The notes under the pieces were generated by a model. The model was not told the DNA's origin and did no database searches. It saw only the letters and a program-made list of their open reading frames with translations. From Helianthus annuus (lineage: Eukaryota; Streptophyta; Magnoliopsida; Asterales; Asteraceae): a DNA stretch of 64,000 bases. This document shows positions 1 to 12,039 of the stretch, in pieces (within the stretch, counting starts at the first letter, position 1; each line of letters opens with the position of its first letter). A program made the position numbers and the translations under genes. The stretch covers positions 149,541,692 through 149,605,691 of the forward strand of contig NC_035434.2 of the NCBI RefSeq assembly GCF_002127325.2. Reading direction: 5' to 3'.

Positions 1-1033
1 GGCCCTCTAATTGTCCAATGGTGTCTGTGATTATGGTCATATCACCTATTGGCTGCCCCAATGGTGAAGATTATCAAGTAATGTATACAAAACCCCACAT
101 ACCGGCTGTAACTTGGTGATTACAAAGACTTAATCCCTGTAATTATAACTTTGAAAATAATTTGGAGTTTTGTAAAACAGTTGATAAAAAGAGAATGACT
201 CACATTATAAGCATGCAGATTCATATGGCCAAAGTTTAGTCTACATATAATCCTTGATATATTGCAGATTTATACAGGCAGAGCTTAGCCTATTGATTTA
301 ACCTTGTAACCTAGTGCATACGAACTAGGTGGGTAACTTAATACAGCAATTACGATAACTCACGAGATTAAAACCCTCACAACGAATGACAAAGTGCAAT
401 CACTTAAACATCCATCGGATTCACAACGAATGACAAAGTATTCCCCGAATTCGGGTGGTACTCAAACATCCTGTCGGAATTACAACAAATGACAAAGGAT
501 AGTACTAAAACATCCATTGGATAGTTTCAATCGATCGGACATTGAATCGTAGCAGCGATTGAGTTAATACCCGGTATCGCAGCAGCACCCCGCTATACTA
601 ATTAGTGATTCGTGTGTGTTTATTAGAGTATTTGGACGATATCTCTGCGTACGATTTGAATTTTATCGTCGTTCAATCGCCAGAATTCAAGTCCTAATGT
701 CTGCTATTTATACACGAAAATTAACATGCTTACGGACCGTAAGCATTTTTTCCCTTACGGTCCGTAAGGGACACGAAATCACTATAGTCTTGCCGCGTGT
801 GTGTGTAGGCTAGCTGAGTCGACGAAATGATTAAATTCGATTTTTATAGTAACTTATAAGGATAATCGTTGAGTAGGGAATACCCCCCCCACCTGAGTTT
901 TAGGGGCCCTGATCCTGATTCTGATTGTTCTGAAATTTGTAGGGTTTGTGCAGAATCACTTGGATGTCTCAATTAGGGTTTCCTATCGGATGAAATAATA
1001 CAATAAATAATAGTTTTGATGAGGGTTGTTACA
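1..1033 (-). mobile_element. 3' LTR (window-truncated) of LARD-like element A
   Basis: This block repeats 5224-6258 almost base for base; I count roughly 16 differences over 1033 bp by eye. It ends in ...GTTGTTACA at 1033. On the minus strand it therefore starts TGTAACAAC, and a purine-rich tract (complement of 1034-1047) lies immediately upstream of it, as a polypurine tract does before a 3' LTR. About 478 bp of the LTR lie left of the window. A minus-strand TATAAATA (705-712) and two palindromes (about 728-771) mark its promoter region. Confidence 0.9.
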
Positions 1034-4000
1034 TTCTCCCCACCTTAATAAAAATCTCGTCCTCGAGATTTGGTTTATGATATTTCTTTTAGACTTATGT
1101 TATATTTTAGTCAAATTAAACAATATTAAGATAGATGTCACAGAATCAAAATATCTAATTTTGTGAATACGAGTTGTACCATAAGTAGGATTCAAAGATT
1201 CAACTGAATTAGTTCAAGAAATTGATGACAAACGAATGAGATGAAATGATATAATTTCTAAGGTGACTAGGTTCAATCTAAAAGATATATGATTAATAGA
1301 TATTTAGAATGAATGTGAAGGACTTTTTAGAATCAATAAAAATTCTTTGTCAAAAGAAAACTTACTTTGATTGGCAACTGAGTAAGACTTTTAGAATTGA
1401 CAGGTTCCAATTGAAATAAAGGCATGAAAAATGATTTGTCAAATATTAAATTATGATATGAGAAAATCAATGTGCTGACATGAGTGAATTGTAAGGATAT
1501 ACGGAAAGAAAATAGAGTTAGTGTATCATTTTAAAGTTCCAAGTTGTTTTAATTATGAAACAATGTGATAGTACACTATTAGTGACCATATTTTTTTCAT
1601 ACTATGTCCTATAGATCGAAATATAATAAGAACAAGTTGTTTTGGCATGACCAATTTATATTATATTTGTAAAGCAATTGTAATATATATTATTTATTAC
1701 ACATTTTTACTATATGTAAATGGTCACTACTTTTAAATAAATATTATAGTATTTTACTATACTGTGTAAAATAACTTATATTTATTATGTAATACACATT
1801 ACAAAAGACTGCAATGAAGTTATTACATTACAAAATATTTTAGTATTATTATTTTGTAAAAGAATTCACTTTTATTTATAACGTTAAATGAAAGTGGTAA
1901 ATAAAGGTGTAAAAATATTTATTGTATAAAAGTATTTGTGAAATATTTTGTAAATATATATAATACTTAATGGGTTGATTCAATGTGATTACTTATTTTC
2001 ATTTTGAAATCATATAACGTTGTGAATGTATTTACAAATGTTGTAAATAAGTGAAAACGGGGACTATTCTTATATATTACCATGTTCCCCTAACCCAACA
2101 TAGTTGATGACTACCATATTATTCTTATATAGTTATTTTCTTGCCAGAGCGTTACTGTACATAGTTACCACAAAACATGTGATAGACTATTACTTATTTA
2201 GTTTTATTGGTCCCTCTAATTCTTATATTATTTTATGAAAATATGTCTTCTCTTTACAGTACAAAGTAAAATATTTTTATATATAATTAAGATTTACTAA
2301 ATAAGTATGATGACTTAATTAACTAGTCATTATCATGGCGGATATTGGTTAGTGCTGCCTTGTTTAAGCATAGGTGGCCAGTCCATGCCTAACTAAGGCT
2401 AGGCTATTTAATACCTGCCCCTGACAATAACCCTAGTATTTTAAAATAATACTAACACTATTAATATTAATATTAATATTTTATTACTAATAATAAAACT
2501 GATATTAGTAATAATTATCTAAACATACACTTAAATGAGAGTATAATTCAAACATAATTTTTTTATACATATATATAAAAATATAAATTTTTTACCTCAA
2601 TGGTTTAATAAGAATATAGTAATACTATTTTGTAAATTAGGTAATCACTTATGTAAGTTTCCATATATAATTAATTTTATATAATGTTTTTCGATTGAAG
2701 ATGTTAAAGCAATAATTAACTAAAAAGGCTAGATTGATGTTGTAAGAATTATTAAGAGATACACTGAAATATAACAAAAATTTGGGTATCATTATCTTGG
2801 CACACGATTTGTGTTAAGATGACTTATATAAATAATTAAATCCGTATATGATATATATAAACGCGATTAGTGCAAATTTTAAATTTTTGTGAAAACATCA
2901 GTACAAGGTGATCGTGATCAAAGAAATGATTTAATGAAGTCGAAGACTAAACAAGCCTATTATGGTTCAAAACAAATGAAATGCTTGTTGGGACTATTTT
3001 GAATATGATAGCTTCCATCCATCATATGGAATCTTGAAATGAATATGTAATGTGAGCAAGTCAAATAATTTGAACTTGATTTAAATAAAACAAGTTTTAA
3101 TAAGAAAGTTCGGACATGGTCACAATAGAAACTATGTATGTCAAAGAAAATTAAATTTTTCAAGAAATTCATTGACTCGATATCAAGGAGTTATTGTTTT
3201 GCAATAATGCGGTTCATAGTACAAAAAGCGGAATGATATTTGAGTTTGGATAAAATAACAAATCGGAATGAAGTCCTCCAGTGGTCTTCATAAATCAAAT
3301 GAATCACATGCATAATGAATAGTGCATGTGTGGATTTACCAAGAAATGAAATAGATCAATATTTGCTACTATGAAAGAAATCCTCATGGTATGATGACTA
3401 TTAGAGGAAATAGAAACACGAAAGTCAACTCTTTATATGCAGAAGTCAGAATTTTAATGAAAGAAATATAAGAACTTCTATCTGAAATTTCGTGTGATAA
3501 CCGTTGTTAAGTGAAATTACCAGGGAATGTCGAATAAAAATAAAATAGGGAATCTGCAAAGGAAATGTCGAATAAAAATAAAATAGGGATTTTGCAAAGG
3601 TATGTGACTCCTTTGCAGTGATAATAATTATGACTCTACTTAGGCTGTGCACCGATGGTTTGTGAAATTTTGTTCCAACGTACCTCAGCGATATTCATGT
3701 TTTTTTTTGTACGTGCCAGAGTGCTGCTTTTTTATCAGTAGTTTTCCCACTGCTGGGAAGAGCATTGTTGTTGTCATACCCAATTATAATTTCCAGAGGT
3801 TTTGCCTTAAAATCGTGTGTGATATATTTCAACGTCTGTGTATAATTTAAGTTTTATGTGTTTTCTTGTGTACTAGCACAACTTTACATATTTCTTATTT
3901 GCATTAACAGTTTATGGTAAAGCGTTAGAAATTCTTTTGATGGCGTTTTAAAGGGTTTCCATTGTTTATTTTATCATACGAGCTATGAGACAGATGATCA

Positions 4001-4745
4001 AACGAAATAATGTTTGATATCGGAAAAGCGATTCCTAATAGAGAAATCTAGACACTTATGCTTATGCTTTATTCCATATTGACTTGTGGAATTTCTTATA
4101 TATATATATATATATATATATCTATATAATCACATATTTCACATGCTGAAATAAACATACCATAATGTATTTAACAGATTCATATTTCCAAAAACAAGTC
4201 AGATATCAGGTCATGATATTATTTAGGGGAAATCTTGTCACTGATTTGACATATTATTTACCCCGTCTTATCCAGTTCGCGCCGGAGGGGTAACCTCAGT
4301 ATATCCGGACAAGCTGGAGAATCTGCTACATCATACCCAGTCTTACCGGAGAAAATTTTCTATTTCCCATAAATAGTATCTTTTCAAGATTTTAAAAGTG
4401 CCTCTTTTATTAGGACTTTTATCCAGAATCAAGGAAATTTGTATTTCCATAACATATTTTATTCTAGACCAGGTAATATCAATAAGCAATAATTACTATT
4501 AATTCTTGCTTATTTATCATATCTTGCAATATTCTAATTACCATTCTTATGGCATACAAAAATCCATCATAATTTATTCATATAAGTACTTAGCTTATTT
4601 TGAAGTTTATACTAAGGCATCTTTTCTTAAGTTCAAGTCTAAATACTATAATGTGTGCTACTAGTTAATAGCAATCTCCTAACTCTTTTAGGTATTATTG
4701 TCACAACACCTAAAGACTTAAAGCAGTGGCTCTGATACCACCTTC
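1034..4745 (-). mobile_element. Internal region of LARD-like LTR retrotransposon A (no gag-pol seen)
   Basis: About 3.7 kb lies between two near-identical LTRs. The minus-strand element has a polypurine tract at 1034-1047 next to the 3' LTR and an iMet-type primer binding site at 4724-4740 next to the 5' LTR. I find no open frame longer than about 70 codons and no gag, protease, RT or integrase motif on either strand. The interior is AT-rich, with a (TA)n run near 4099-4122 and a GC-richer patch near 4262-4350. A large non-coding interior between intact LTRs fits the LARD class, which depends on proteins from another element. The LTR and primer site resemble those of the gypsy element at 7158-16632, a possible helper family (inference). 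Confidence 0.8.
4724..4740 (-). other. Primer binding site (initiator Met tRNA) of element A
   Basis: On the minus strand this reads TGGTATCAGAGCCACTG, starting 5 bases inside the end of the 5' LTR. TGGTATCAGAGC is the classic plant PBS complementary to the 3' end of initiator methionine tRNA. It fixes the element's orientation as minus. Confidence 0.92.
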
Positions 4746-6258
4746 TGTCACGACCCCCGACCCACCCCGGACGGAATCGGGAGTCGCGAACAGCCCAGTG
4801 GTACCGGTGATTATTTTGAAAAATATTGCAGCGGAAATTTAATCAGGACCGTGAGTTAGGAAAAATATCAGAGTTTAGAAACATCGGATTTTTATTTATT
4901 AAATAGATGGAATAAATCCATGTTTTACAAAGGTAGTTTTAATAAAGATAAATTTTATTACATAAAACAATATTTCTTAATTTGATTTTAATTAATAAAA
5001 TAAGCCACTTCTTGATGCCTTTCAGTGCCATATCCATCTTTTACTCCAATCTACTATAATTACCTGAAACGTGTTTTCAAAAGGTTTTGTCAGCGGAAAA
5101 TACTGAGTGAATCATTCAGTTTACTGAAAACGACACATTTGTTATAATTTACAGTATTAAGAGCGATTACAATGTTTCTGATATCAAACCAACTACCCAC
5201 GGTACGTTGTCACTCGACCCATTGGCCCTCTAATTGTCCAATGGTGTCTGTGATTATGGTCATATCACCCATTGGCTGCCCCAATGGTGAAGATTATCAA
5301 GTAATGTATACAAAACCCCACATACCGGCTGTAACTTGGTGATTACAAAGACTTAATCCCTGTAATTATAACTTTGAAAATAATTTGGAGTTTTGTAAAA
5401 CAGTTGATAAAAAGAGAATGACTCACATTATAAGCATGCAGATTCATATGGCCAAAGTTTAGTCTACAGATAATCCTTGATATATTGCAGATTTATACAG
5501 GCAGAGCTTAGCCTATTGATTTAACCTTGTAACCTAGTGCATACGAACTAGGTGGGTAACTTAATACAGCAATTACGATAACTCACGAGATTAAAACCCT
5601 CACAACGAATGACAAAGTGCAATCACTTAAACATCCATCGGATTCACAACGAATGACAAAGTATTCCCCGAATTCGGGTGGTACTCAAACATCCTGTCGG
5701 AATCACAACAAATGACAAAGGATAGTACTAAAACATCCATTGGATAGTTTCAATCGATCGGACATTGAATCGTAGCAGCGATTGAGTTAATACCCGGTAT
5801 CGCAGCAGCACCCCGCTATACTAATTAGTGATTCGTGTGTGTTTTTTAGAGTATTTGGACGATATCTCTGCGTACGATTTGAATTTTATCGTCGTTCAAT
5901 CGCCAGAATTCAAGTCCCAATGTCTGCTATTTATACACGAAAATTAACATGCTTACGGACCGTAAGCATTTTTTTCCCTTACGGTCCGTAAGGGACACGA
6001 AATCACTATAGTCTTGTCGCGCGTGTGTGTAGGCTAGCTGAGTCGACGAAATGATTAAATTCGATTTTTATAGTAACTTATAAGGATAAACGTTGAGTAG
6101 GGAATTACCCCCCCCCCCTGAGTTTTAGGGGTCCTGATCCTGATTCTGATTGTTCTGAAATTTGTAGGGTTTGTGCAGAATCACTTGGGTGTCTCAATTA
6201 GGGTTTCCTATTGGATGAAATAATACAATAAATAATAGTTTTGATGAGGGTTATTACA
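4746..6258 (-). mobile_element. 5' LTR of LARD-like element A
   Basis: This is a complete 1513-bp LTR. On the plus strand it runs from TGTCACGACC at 4746 to GTTATTACA at 6258. Read on the minus strand it has TG...CA ends, a TATAAATA box at 5928-5935, and two palindromes just upstream of it at 5951-5967 and 5976-5994. The right flank (AGTAA, 6259-6263) should be one copy of the target duplication; the partner lies outside the window. High identity to 1-1033 implies a fairly recent insertion. Confidence 0.92.
5928..5935 (-). promoter_or_regulatory. TATA box of element A 5' LTR
   Basis: The minus-strand reading is TATAAATA, set 16-59 bp downstream of two perfect-arm palindromes. It has the same arrangement in the other LTR copy (705-712). 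Promoter role is inferred from position within the LTR. Confidence 0.6.
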
Positions 6259-6787
6259 AGTAAGTTTGTACAACGGAAAACATATCCTATAGGATTGGAG
6301 ATCCCATGATCTGGGCTCAATAGGACCACCTAACTGTACAAACTAAGGTCACTGTGGGGGGGGGTACCTCAACATACAAAGGGAGTTGCAAATTTCCTAG
6401 TTCATTTCTACTATAAATCAGTGATATCAAGAGAGGTTAAGCATGTGGCTTTTATTGATTTGTAAATCACCTATGTTAGAGAGAAGTGGGGTCACTTCGA
6501 ATGGAATTGAGGGCACAATTCCTAGAGCTCTCGCAAAACCATGACAGTGTTCCATGACAATAACGTACACAACTGAGGGGTTAATCAGACCAGGAAGAGT
6601 AATGTGTGATAACATCTACATAAAAAGGTGTTGGTTCAAGGACATCGGGTCTACTAACCGCGAGGAGACAAAGTATATGTCACAAAGGAGAGTTCAAAGG
6701 AAAACCTACCTATTCTGCATTACTTAATCGCTGAAATTCTATCATGACACCTTTCTGTATGGGCCGATCTCCATTCATGTGGGGGAT
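6259..6787 (+). mobile_element. 3' internal remnant of a Ty1/copia retrotransposon
   Basis: This non-coding stretch ends in ATGTGGGGGAT followed directly by TGTTGG, the usual polypurine tract and LTR start of plant copia elements. It has no recognisable pol frame, as is common between RNase H and the 3' LTR. It is cut on its left by the insertion of element A, so the rest of the copia element lies beyond the window. The 62-codon minus-strand frame near 6427-6615 is judged to be chance. Confidence 0.6.
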
Positions 6788-7010
6788 TGTTGGAAATTTT
6801 TAAATAATATTATATTAATGATAAGTATAATGATTATTTAATCAATAAAGCCAAGATGAATAAGAGATCTTGAGCTTTAAGTTTGTGTGTTGGAATTTAA
6901 TGTGTGTGAAATTGTGCTTGTTCCACATAGGTAAAGAGATACGTCCTTTGTTGATTTATAAGTGGAATAATCTACAGGAATGCATTCATAGGTGATGAGT
7001 CACACCCAAG
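6788..7010 (+). mobile_element. Copia 3' LTR, first part
   Basis: Starts TGTTGGAAATTT immediately after the polypurine tract. The LTR is interrupted at 7011 by a hAT-like MITE and everything nested in it, and resumes at 16773. The joined LTR would be about 790 bp. Confidence 0.6.
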
Positions 7011-7157
7011 TAGAGGTGTACAAAAAAACGGTTTATGACCGAAACCGGAAAAAATAACCAAAAGTGGTTTCTTTTAACCGGCTTGTCTAAAAACTGGTTT
7101 TAACCCAAACCGAATCGGTGGTTAGTATGCTGGTTAGGATCCTTGAACAAAAAAAAT
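7011..7157. mobile_element. hAT-like MITE, left part (split by gypsy element B)
   Basis: Begins TAGAGGTGTACA and is built from degenerate AACCGG/CCGGTT repeats. Its other half (16633-16772) ends TGTTTACATTCCTA, giving matching termini. Without the nested insertion it is about 280 bp. I could not find a convincing 8-bp target duplication, so the family assignment rests on the termini and the likeness to 17944-18584. Confidence 0.5.
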
Positions 7158-7205
7158 TGTCAAAACCCCCGACCCTACCCTGGGCGGGATCCGCGAGCAG
7201 ATACT
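7158..7205 (-). mobile_element. Terminal remnant of element B 3' LTR
   Basis: TGTCAAAACCCCCGACCC and what follows match the inner end of the 5' LTR at 11560 for about 45 bp. Similarity then stops, which places a deletion junction between the LTR and the protease region. Confidence 0.65.
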
Positions 7206-7329
7206 ACCGGAATTTCCTTCAATTCCTTGCCTCTAATTTTAATGATAACCGAGACTATACACACTATGCCTTGCTTCCGTGTATAGCTTGCAGCTTTCAA
7301 CACAAAGATAAATTTGGTTGACTTGGTTT

Positions 7330-7974
7330 GCTTATCTACTCGGATCATGATCATTTCTCCTGTTGGCCTACGAATCTCAACAGATTCTGATCACATAGGA
7401 TTCGAGCAGGATTGGCTACTAACAATTGATCCCTAACACTACATCGAATCCAACTAGATTCATTGGTAGCAGGTTTACCGTGAACTTATGTCCTTATAAT
7501 TCTATCTTCCCTCCTTGAAGTACTTCGCGTATGTTGGTGGAGTTTCCTTTTGTCATTTCTACCGTAAGAGCTTGACTAAGCTCATTCAATGGTTGATTAA
7601 GCGCTTGATATAATGCAGTATTTATAAAACTTTGATTTACACCAGAGTCAAATAATACTTTAGCATATACGTCATGGACAAGAAACGTACCGGCGATCAC
7701 GTCTAGAATCATCGCTGCCTCCTACGCAGTATGTACAAAAGCTCGTGCGTTCTTCTTGGCTTCGTCTGCTGCTTTTACCTTGTTGTCAGGTTCTTTTGTT
7801 AGCTTCGGGCAATATGGGCGAATGTGACCCGTTTCTCCGCAATTGAAACAAATATTAGTTTTTCTTTTACATTCTTTCTTTGTATGTCAAGTCATTTTGT
7901 AGAAATTGCAGTACTTAGTGCGTCTTCCTGAATGCTTCCTTTAACAGAATTTACAGAAAGGCGGTGAAGATAAC
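7330..7974 (-). pseudogene. Gag zinc knuckle and retropepsin of gypsy element B (broken)
   Basis: Read on the minus strand, the block first shows a CCHC zinc knuckle (CFNCGETGHIRPYCP, near 7800-7857) and then an aspartic protease. The protease has its active-site region near 7640-7670 as DSGVNQSFI, where the family normally has DSGA(S/T)xxFI. A later segment, NLVGFDVVLGI, matches the flap/C-terminal part of retroviral-type proteases but follows a stop codon, and two more stops come after it. These parts would process the Gag-Pol polyprotein and package RNA in virus-like particles. The frame is dead, with nonsense codons and no downstream RT. A 72-codon open piece remains at 7494-7712. Confidence 0.75.
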
Positions 7975-9518
7975 TGTAACAACCCGACTTTTCGGATCGT
8001 TACTATCACCGTCTTTTCATTTGTAATCGCTTGTACTCCCGAGATTTCGATTATCGCAATGGGTTTAAACTATGTTTTCAAACGCATATTAAACGCATGA
8101 CTTCAACGCATATTCAAAACGCAGTTAACGCATTTTGAATGCTACTATTTAAACATATTTTATCGCATGTTACATCGCTTGTTTAGACTAAACGCTATAG
8201 CAACGCAAACTCGGAACGCGGATTTACTTTTATGCATTCTAGTTCTTATGTGTGTTATTTGTGATTATTTGTTTAGATGATATGTGTTTATCTCAATGCA
8301 ACGCTTACTCGCAACTCGATTAAACGCAACGCAACACTTAACGCACGAAACGAAAGTTGGAAAACTAGAAAACGTAACACGGTTGTCCGAATGGACATCC
8401 GATCGAATGGACATCCGTCCGGATGACCATCCGACCGGATGGCCATTCGATCGAAAGGCCATTCGACCGAACACGCCACTCTCCACCGACTTAACTCCCT
8501 CTCTCACCCTATAAATACTACCCATAGGCCTCCTTTCACTGATTTGACACCTCCATTCGATCACACGCACTCAAGTCGCTCTCAGTCATTTTTAATCACA
8601 ATTCAAGGCTATTTCGTAACTATTTATCCTCAAATCTTGTACAACCTTCATCACTAATCACTTCTACATCATTTTCTCCATCAAAATCACGCACAAACAC
8701 TTACTTTTTCTCTGAAATCACTGATTTGGACCTCTTGAAGGTGGTTTCCACCTGTTTTGCTCCGGCAAACGGTTAAGGAACTCCATTTGATTGAGATTGG
8801 TTCTAGATCTAAAGGATTTCAACACTTTTTAACTGTTTTCAACTTTTCTTCAACTTTCTACACAAAACCGATGGAATCTAGGCTCATTCAGACTCTCTAC
8901 TAGTTTCTTAGTGGAGAGCCGGCTTGAGAATGGGTTTCCACCGAAGGGATGACCGATTAACGGGTTGAACATGGATCTTCATCAAGAACAGTAAGTTTGA
9001 CCGAATGGGCTGAGACCAACCGATCGAATGAGCTGAGCTTGATGTATTCCCGTTGTTTGACATGTCGTCACGCCATCTTCGTTAAACTTCAAACTTTTAC
9101 TTATAAAATTTTATAAAAATTTTCAAATAACAGATCGCCCACTCGAGTGGTCATCCGATCGAATGACCATCCGACCAGGTGACATTTCCCTTAAAATTTC
9201 CAATGTTTAAAAGATTTAACGAAACTTTGAATTTTCAACAATTTACAAAACACCTCGCACTCATTCGAATGGCAGGTTGATGTTATGCTATGCTGGAAAT
9301 CAAGATATGCAGTCTAGAAACTCCACTAATAGAAATCTAGGTTGTCGAACTTGTTTTGCTCTTGAGAACACGCAGTCTGTAATAATTGTTTATGCAATGT
9401 TTGTTGATTGGTATGGGACAATTGACCTTTTAAATATTAGTTGTTATGGATTCTCTTGAGCAATCTCGTTCGCCTAGTGCCACGCCCCGATGATTCCGCC
9501 ATCTGTTGGGGTCTGACA
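7975..9518 (+). mobile_element. Solo LTR (third LTR family) inserted in gag of element B
   Basis: Runs from TGTAACAACCCGACTTTT to ...GGGTCTGACA, 1544 bp, with no internal region. It separates the zinc knuckle from the gag core of element B. Flanks ATAAC (7970-7974) and ATCAC (9519-9523) look like a 5-bp target duplication with one mismatch. A plus-strand TATAAATA at 8510-8517 gives its orientation. A dense cluster of short palindromes lies just upstream (about 8398-8470), and related words recur near 9139-9180. Solo LTRs arise by recombination between two LTRs of one element. Short open frames around 8265-8657 fall in the promoter palindromes and are not taken as genes. Confidence 0.85.
8510..8517 (+). 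promoter_or_regulatory. TATA box of the solo LTR
   Basis: TATAAATA in the context CACCCTATAAATACTACC. It follows a CT-rich stretch and a cluster of palindromes such as CCATCCGACCGGATGG (8427-8442). Confidence 0.6.
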
Positions 9519-10397
9519 ATCACTGCCCAACACCTCTACTTTTGTAGGTTCTACCAGAGCAAAATTTTTGGGAAATTTTCTGGGCTAATTCTTTCTTCTT
9601 GTTTTCTTCTCTCGTGCGGATTAATACGTCAGTCAAAGTGTTGGCTAGTTCGACTGTTTCCTCAATAGTATGAGGTCTAGCTGCCTTGATTATATCACGG
9701 ATTTCACTAATTAATCCCCAAATACAATAAGAAATTAGTACAGGTTCTGGCGAATCCAGAGTTGGTACCATTCTTGCATATTCGGAGAATTTTGTCGTAT
9801 ACTCACGACAATTCGCATCAAACATTTTGTGATTTAGGAACTTATTAGCGATTTGTTCCTTTTTATGAGGAAGACAGAATTTCCTTTCTATCATTTCCTT
9901 AAATTCCTTCCAGTTCATGGCATAGGCCATGTCACTCCCTTTTGCCTAAAGAATCGTCTTCCACCATTCTAATGCTTCATCCCTAAAGAGATTCGAAGCA
10001 TACATTACTTTATCATCTACGGCACATTTACTAATCTTAAGAACAACTTCAGTCTTTTCCAACCATCGCAGAGCAGCCTTGGCTCCTTCACAGCCTGCGA
10101 ATTCATTTGGCATACAAGCTAGAAAGTCTTTGTAAGTACATTCGGAAGTAGGAAGTGGAGCTTTGATATATTATCTCCATTGACATTGTGGCTGAAATCG
10201 GTACTACGATTACGTTTGCTACTCACAACTTTATTGTTTTCTATAGGCACAAGGTTTCTAACAGCTTCGATAATTAAAGGTATAGCATCAGCTATTCCCC
10301 GAGCTACTATATTTTCTATTGCACTTTTGTCCAAAGAGTTTTCACGATTGTTCTGGGTCGATTGATTAACTTCATTCGACATCTGTATTATAAACAT
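9519..10397 (-). pseudogene. Gag capsid region of gypsy element B (frameshifted)
   Basis: On the minus strand the N-terminal part (10397 down to about 10119) gives an acidic leader with DKSAIENIVARGIADAIP. After a frameshift it continues CEGAKAALRWLEKTE, LFRDEALEWWKTIL and, after a stop, MNWKEFKEMIERKF and FSEYARMVPTLDSPEP. This order, with a W-rich core followed by an F-x-Y-A segment, is that of the plant retrotransposon Gag domain (PF03732 type). Gag forms the virus-like particle. The frame then runs into the solo LTR at 9518. At least one frameshift and one nonsense codon make it non-functional. Confidence 0.8.
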
Positions 10398-10618
10398 ATT
10401 CCAAATATTAATATCACAGAATAAGTAATAAAATAATCAAAATATCATGAACACAATTAGTCAGAGCATTTTGTCAAAATCGTCGATCATTGCGACTTCT
10501 ACTCTTTTTATATATTATGCTTCGTATATCTTACGTACACTACCACACACACATATGTATATATATTAGTTTTAGTTTTTTTTATCTTGTATACAAAAAC
10601 ACAGAAAATACATTATAC

Positions 10619-10693
<75 letters not shown>

Positions 10694-10707
10694 GGTTAGT
10701 TTCGTCT
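10398..10707. repeat. (TA)n microsatellite and spacer within element B
   Basis: A long TA dinucleotide run covers about 10624-10688. It lies between the gag core and the upstream leader frame of element B. Open frames through it are runs of Tyr-Ile codons and are artefacts. Confidence 0.85.
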
Positions 10708-11393
10708 TCAAAAGTGGTGTTCTCTCTCGTCATATTTCCAGACGAGATTCTCTCCCATGGTTTGGATCCGGTTTCCTGCATCCATCAGTTCTTCTCCATA
10801 GTGATGAAGTTTTGCCACATTCTCGGGGTTCATTGGGGGATATGCTGGGGGTTCAGGTTGGTAGTTTGGGTAAAATGGAAAAGGATCATTCATTAGGTTT
10901 TGAAATGCCCAGCCGTTGGTCCACCATTCTTCAACTGGGTTTAGAAGTGGTTGTTGTGGTATGATTGGTTCAGGATTTATGGGTTCTGGGTTCATTGGTA
11001 TGGGTGAGTAAGGTGGCATATTCAGATTAATTCCATCAATTATTGGCCTGAACATTTCACAATTGGCCAGGCGTTGGTCTAATTCTTCCCATGACAATGG
11101 CATGGTTGTTGGGTTTGAACTTTCGTCTTCGGTTGGGTTTTCGATTGGTTCTCCGGTTCGTTTGGTTTTTGTTGACGTTGGGTTTGTCTTCTTCTTTTGT
11201 CCCTTTTTACTTTCCAGTCCAATCTCCTCTTTTTAGGAGGTGCTTTTTCTAATGGTTGAGTCTGAAATATGATTGGTTCATCTTTGTCTGCTTCGTACCC
11301 GGTTTGTGTACCAGCTAGATCTTCGGTAGTATCCATATCTGAATTGTTAACAGATATGTTCTGAAAAGCATCAGATAACTCTCTATCACTCAT
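10708..11393 (-). pseudogene. Leader/N-terminal gag frames of gypsy element B
   Basis: Two overlapping minus-strand frames follow the PBS. The first starts MSDRELSDAF at about 11393 and is acidic, then very basic (PPKKRRLDWKVKRDKRRR). The second (10708-11103) starts MPLSWEELDQRLANCEMF and is proline-rich with repeated NPEP. They are in different frames, so the reading was probably broken by an indel. Position just inside the PBS fits an N-terminal Gag extension or a short extra ORF. I do not recognise a specific domain. Confidence 0.5.
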
Positions 11394-11536
11394 AATGTTA
11401 GTAAAAAACAATAAACAACGAACTCTGAAAATCGAATACATAATATTTGGTTAGCGTCACAATATTCACAGAAGTTATTTCATTTATTTCCTGACTACTA
11501 ATTTTAAGTATTCTCATAATACTTAATTAGCTTAAA

Positions 11537-11554
11537 CCAGTGGCTCTGATACCA
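11537..11554 (-). other. Primer binding site (initiator Met tRNA) of element B
   Basis: Minus-strand TGGTATCAGAGCCACTGG, 5 bases inside the LTR end at 11560. It matches the PBS of element A. Confidence 0.92.
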
Positions 11555-11559
11555 CCTTC

Positions 11560-12039
11560 TGTCACAACCCCCGACCCTACCCTGGGCGGGAGCCGTGAGC
11601 AAATACAAGTGGTAGCGATGTTCATTAAAATTATCGCAGTGGAATTTTCATCAGGACCTGGTGTCAGGAAAAATATCAGAATTTTCAAAACATCGTAGTT
11701 TTTATTTCATAAATTGTGGGATGAAACCCATATTTACATAAAGGATTTTTATAGGGATAAACCCTTAATTTACAAAACACGTTTTATTCAGGTTTACATA
11801 GCCACTTATTTAAGCTTGAGTGCCTCGTAGCACTTTTCCTTCACTTCACAGTAAATCACCTGAAACACGTTTTAAAAACATTTGATCAGCGAAAAATACT
11901 GGTGAGTTCATTCAATTTGTACAAAAACACATCGTTATAATTACAAGATTAAGGGTTTTTACATTTGTTTATATCTTTCAATTACTCAAACTAGTATTTG
12001 TCACTCGGTGCCAGCTCCTGTAACTATGGTCATATCACT
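11560..12039 (-). mobile_element. 5' LTR of gypsy element B, inner part
   Basis: Starts TGTCACAACCCCCGACCC on the plus strand and resembles the element A LTR in layout and many words. It is cut at 12040 by the CACTA transposon, with target duplication ACT at 12037-12039. Confidence 0.85.

Noticed and set aside
6427..6615. A 62-codon minus frame in the copia remnant
   Set aside because: No domain; lies in the non-coding 3' part of the element.
8265..8657. Overlapping frames of 60-101 codons on both strands
   Set aside because: They arise from the GC-rich palindrome cluster in the promoter of a solo LTR.
10490..10964. Open frames of Tyr-Ile repeats, both strands
   Set aside because: They are read through a (TA)n microsatellite; no domain and no conservation expected.
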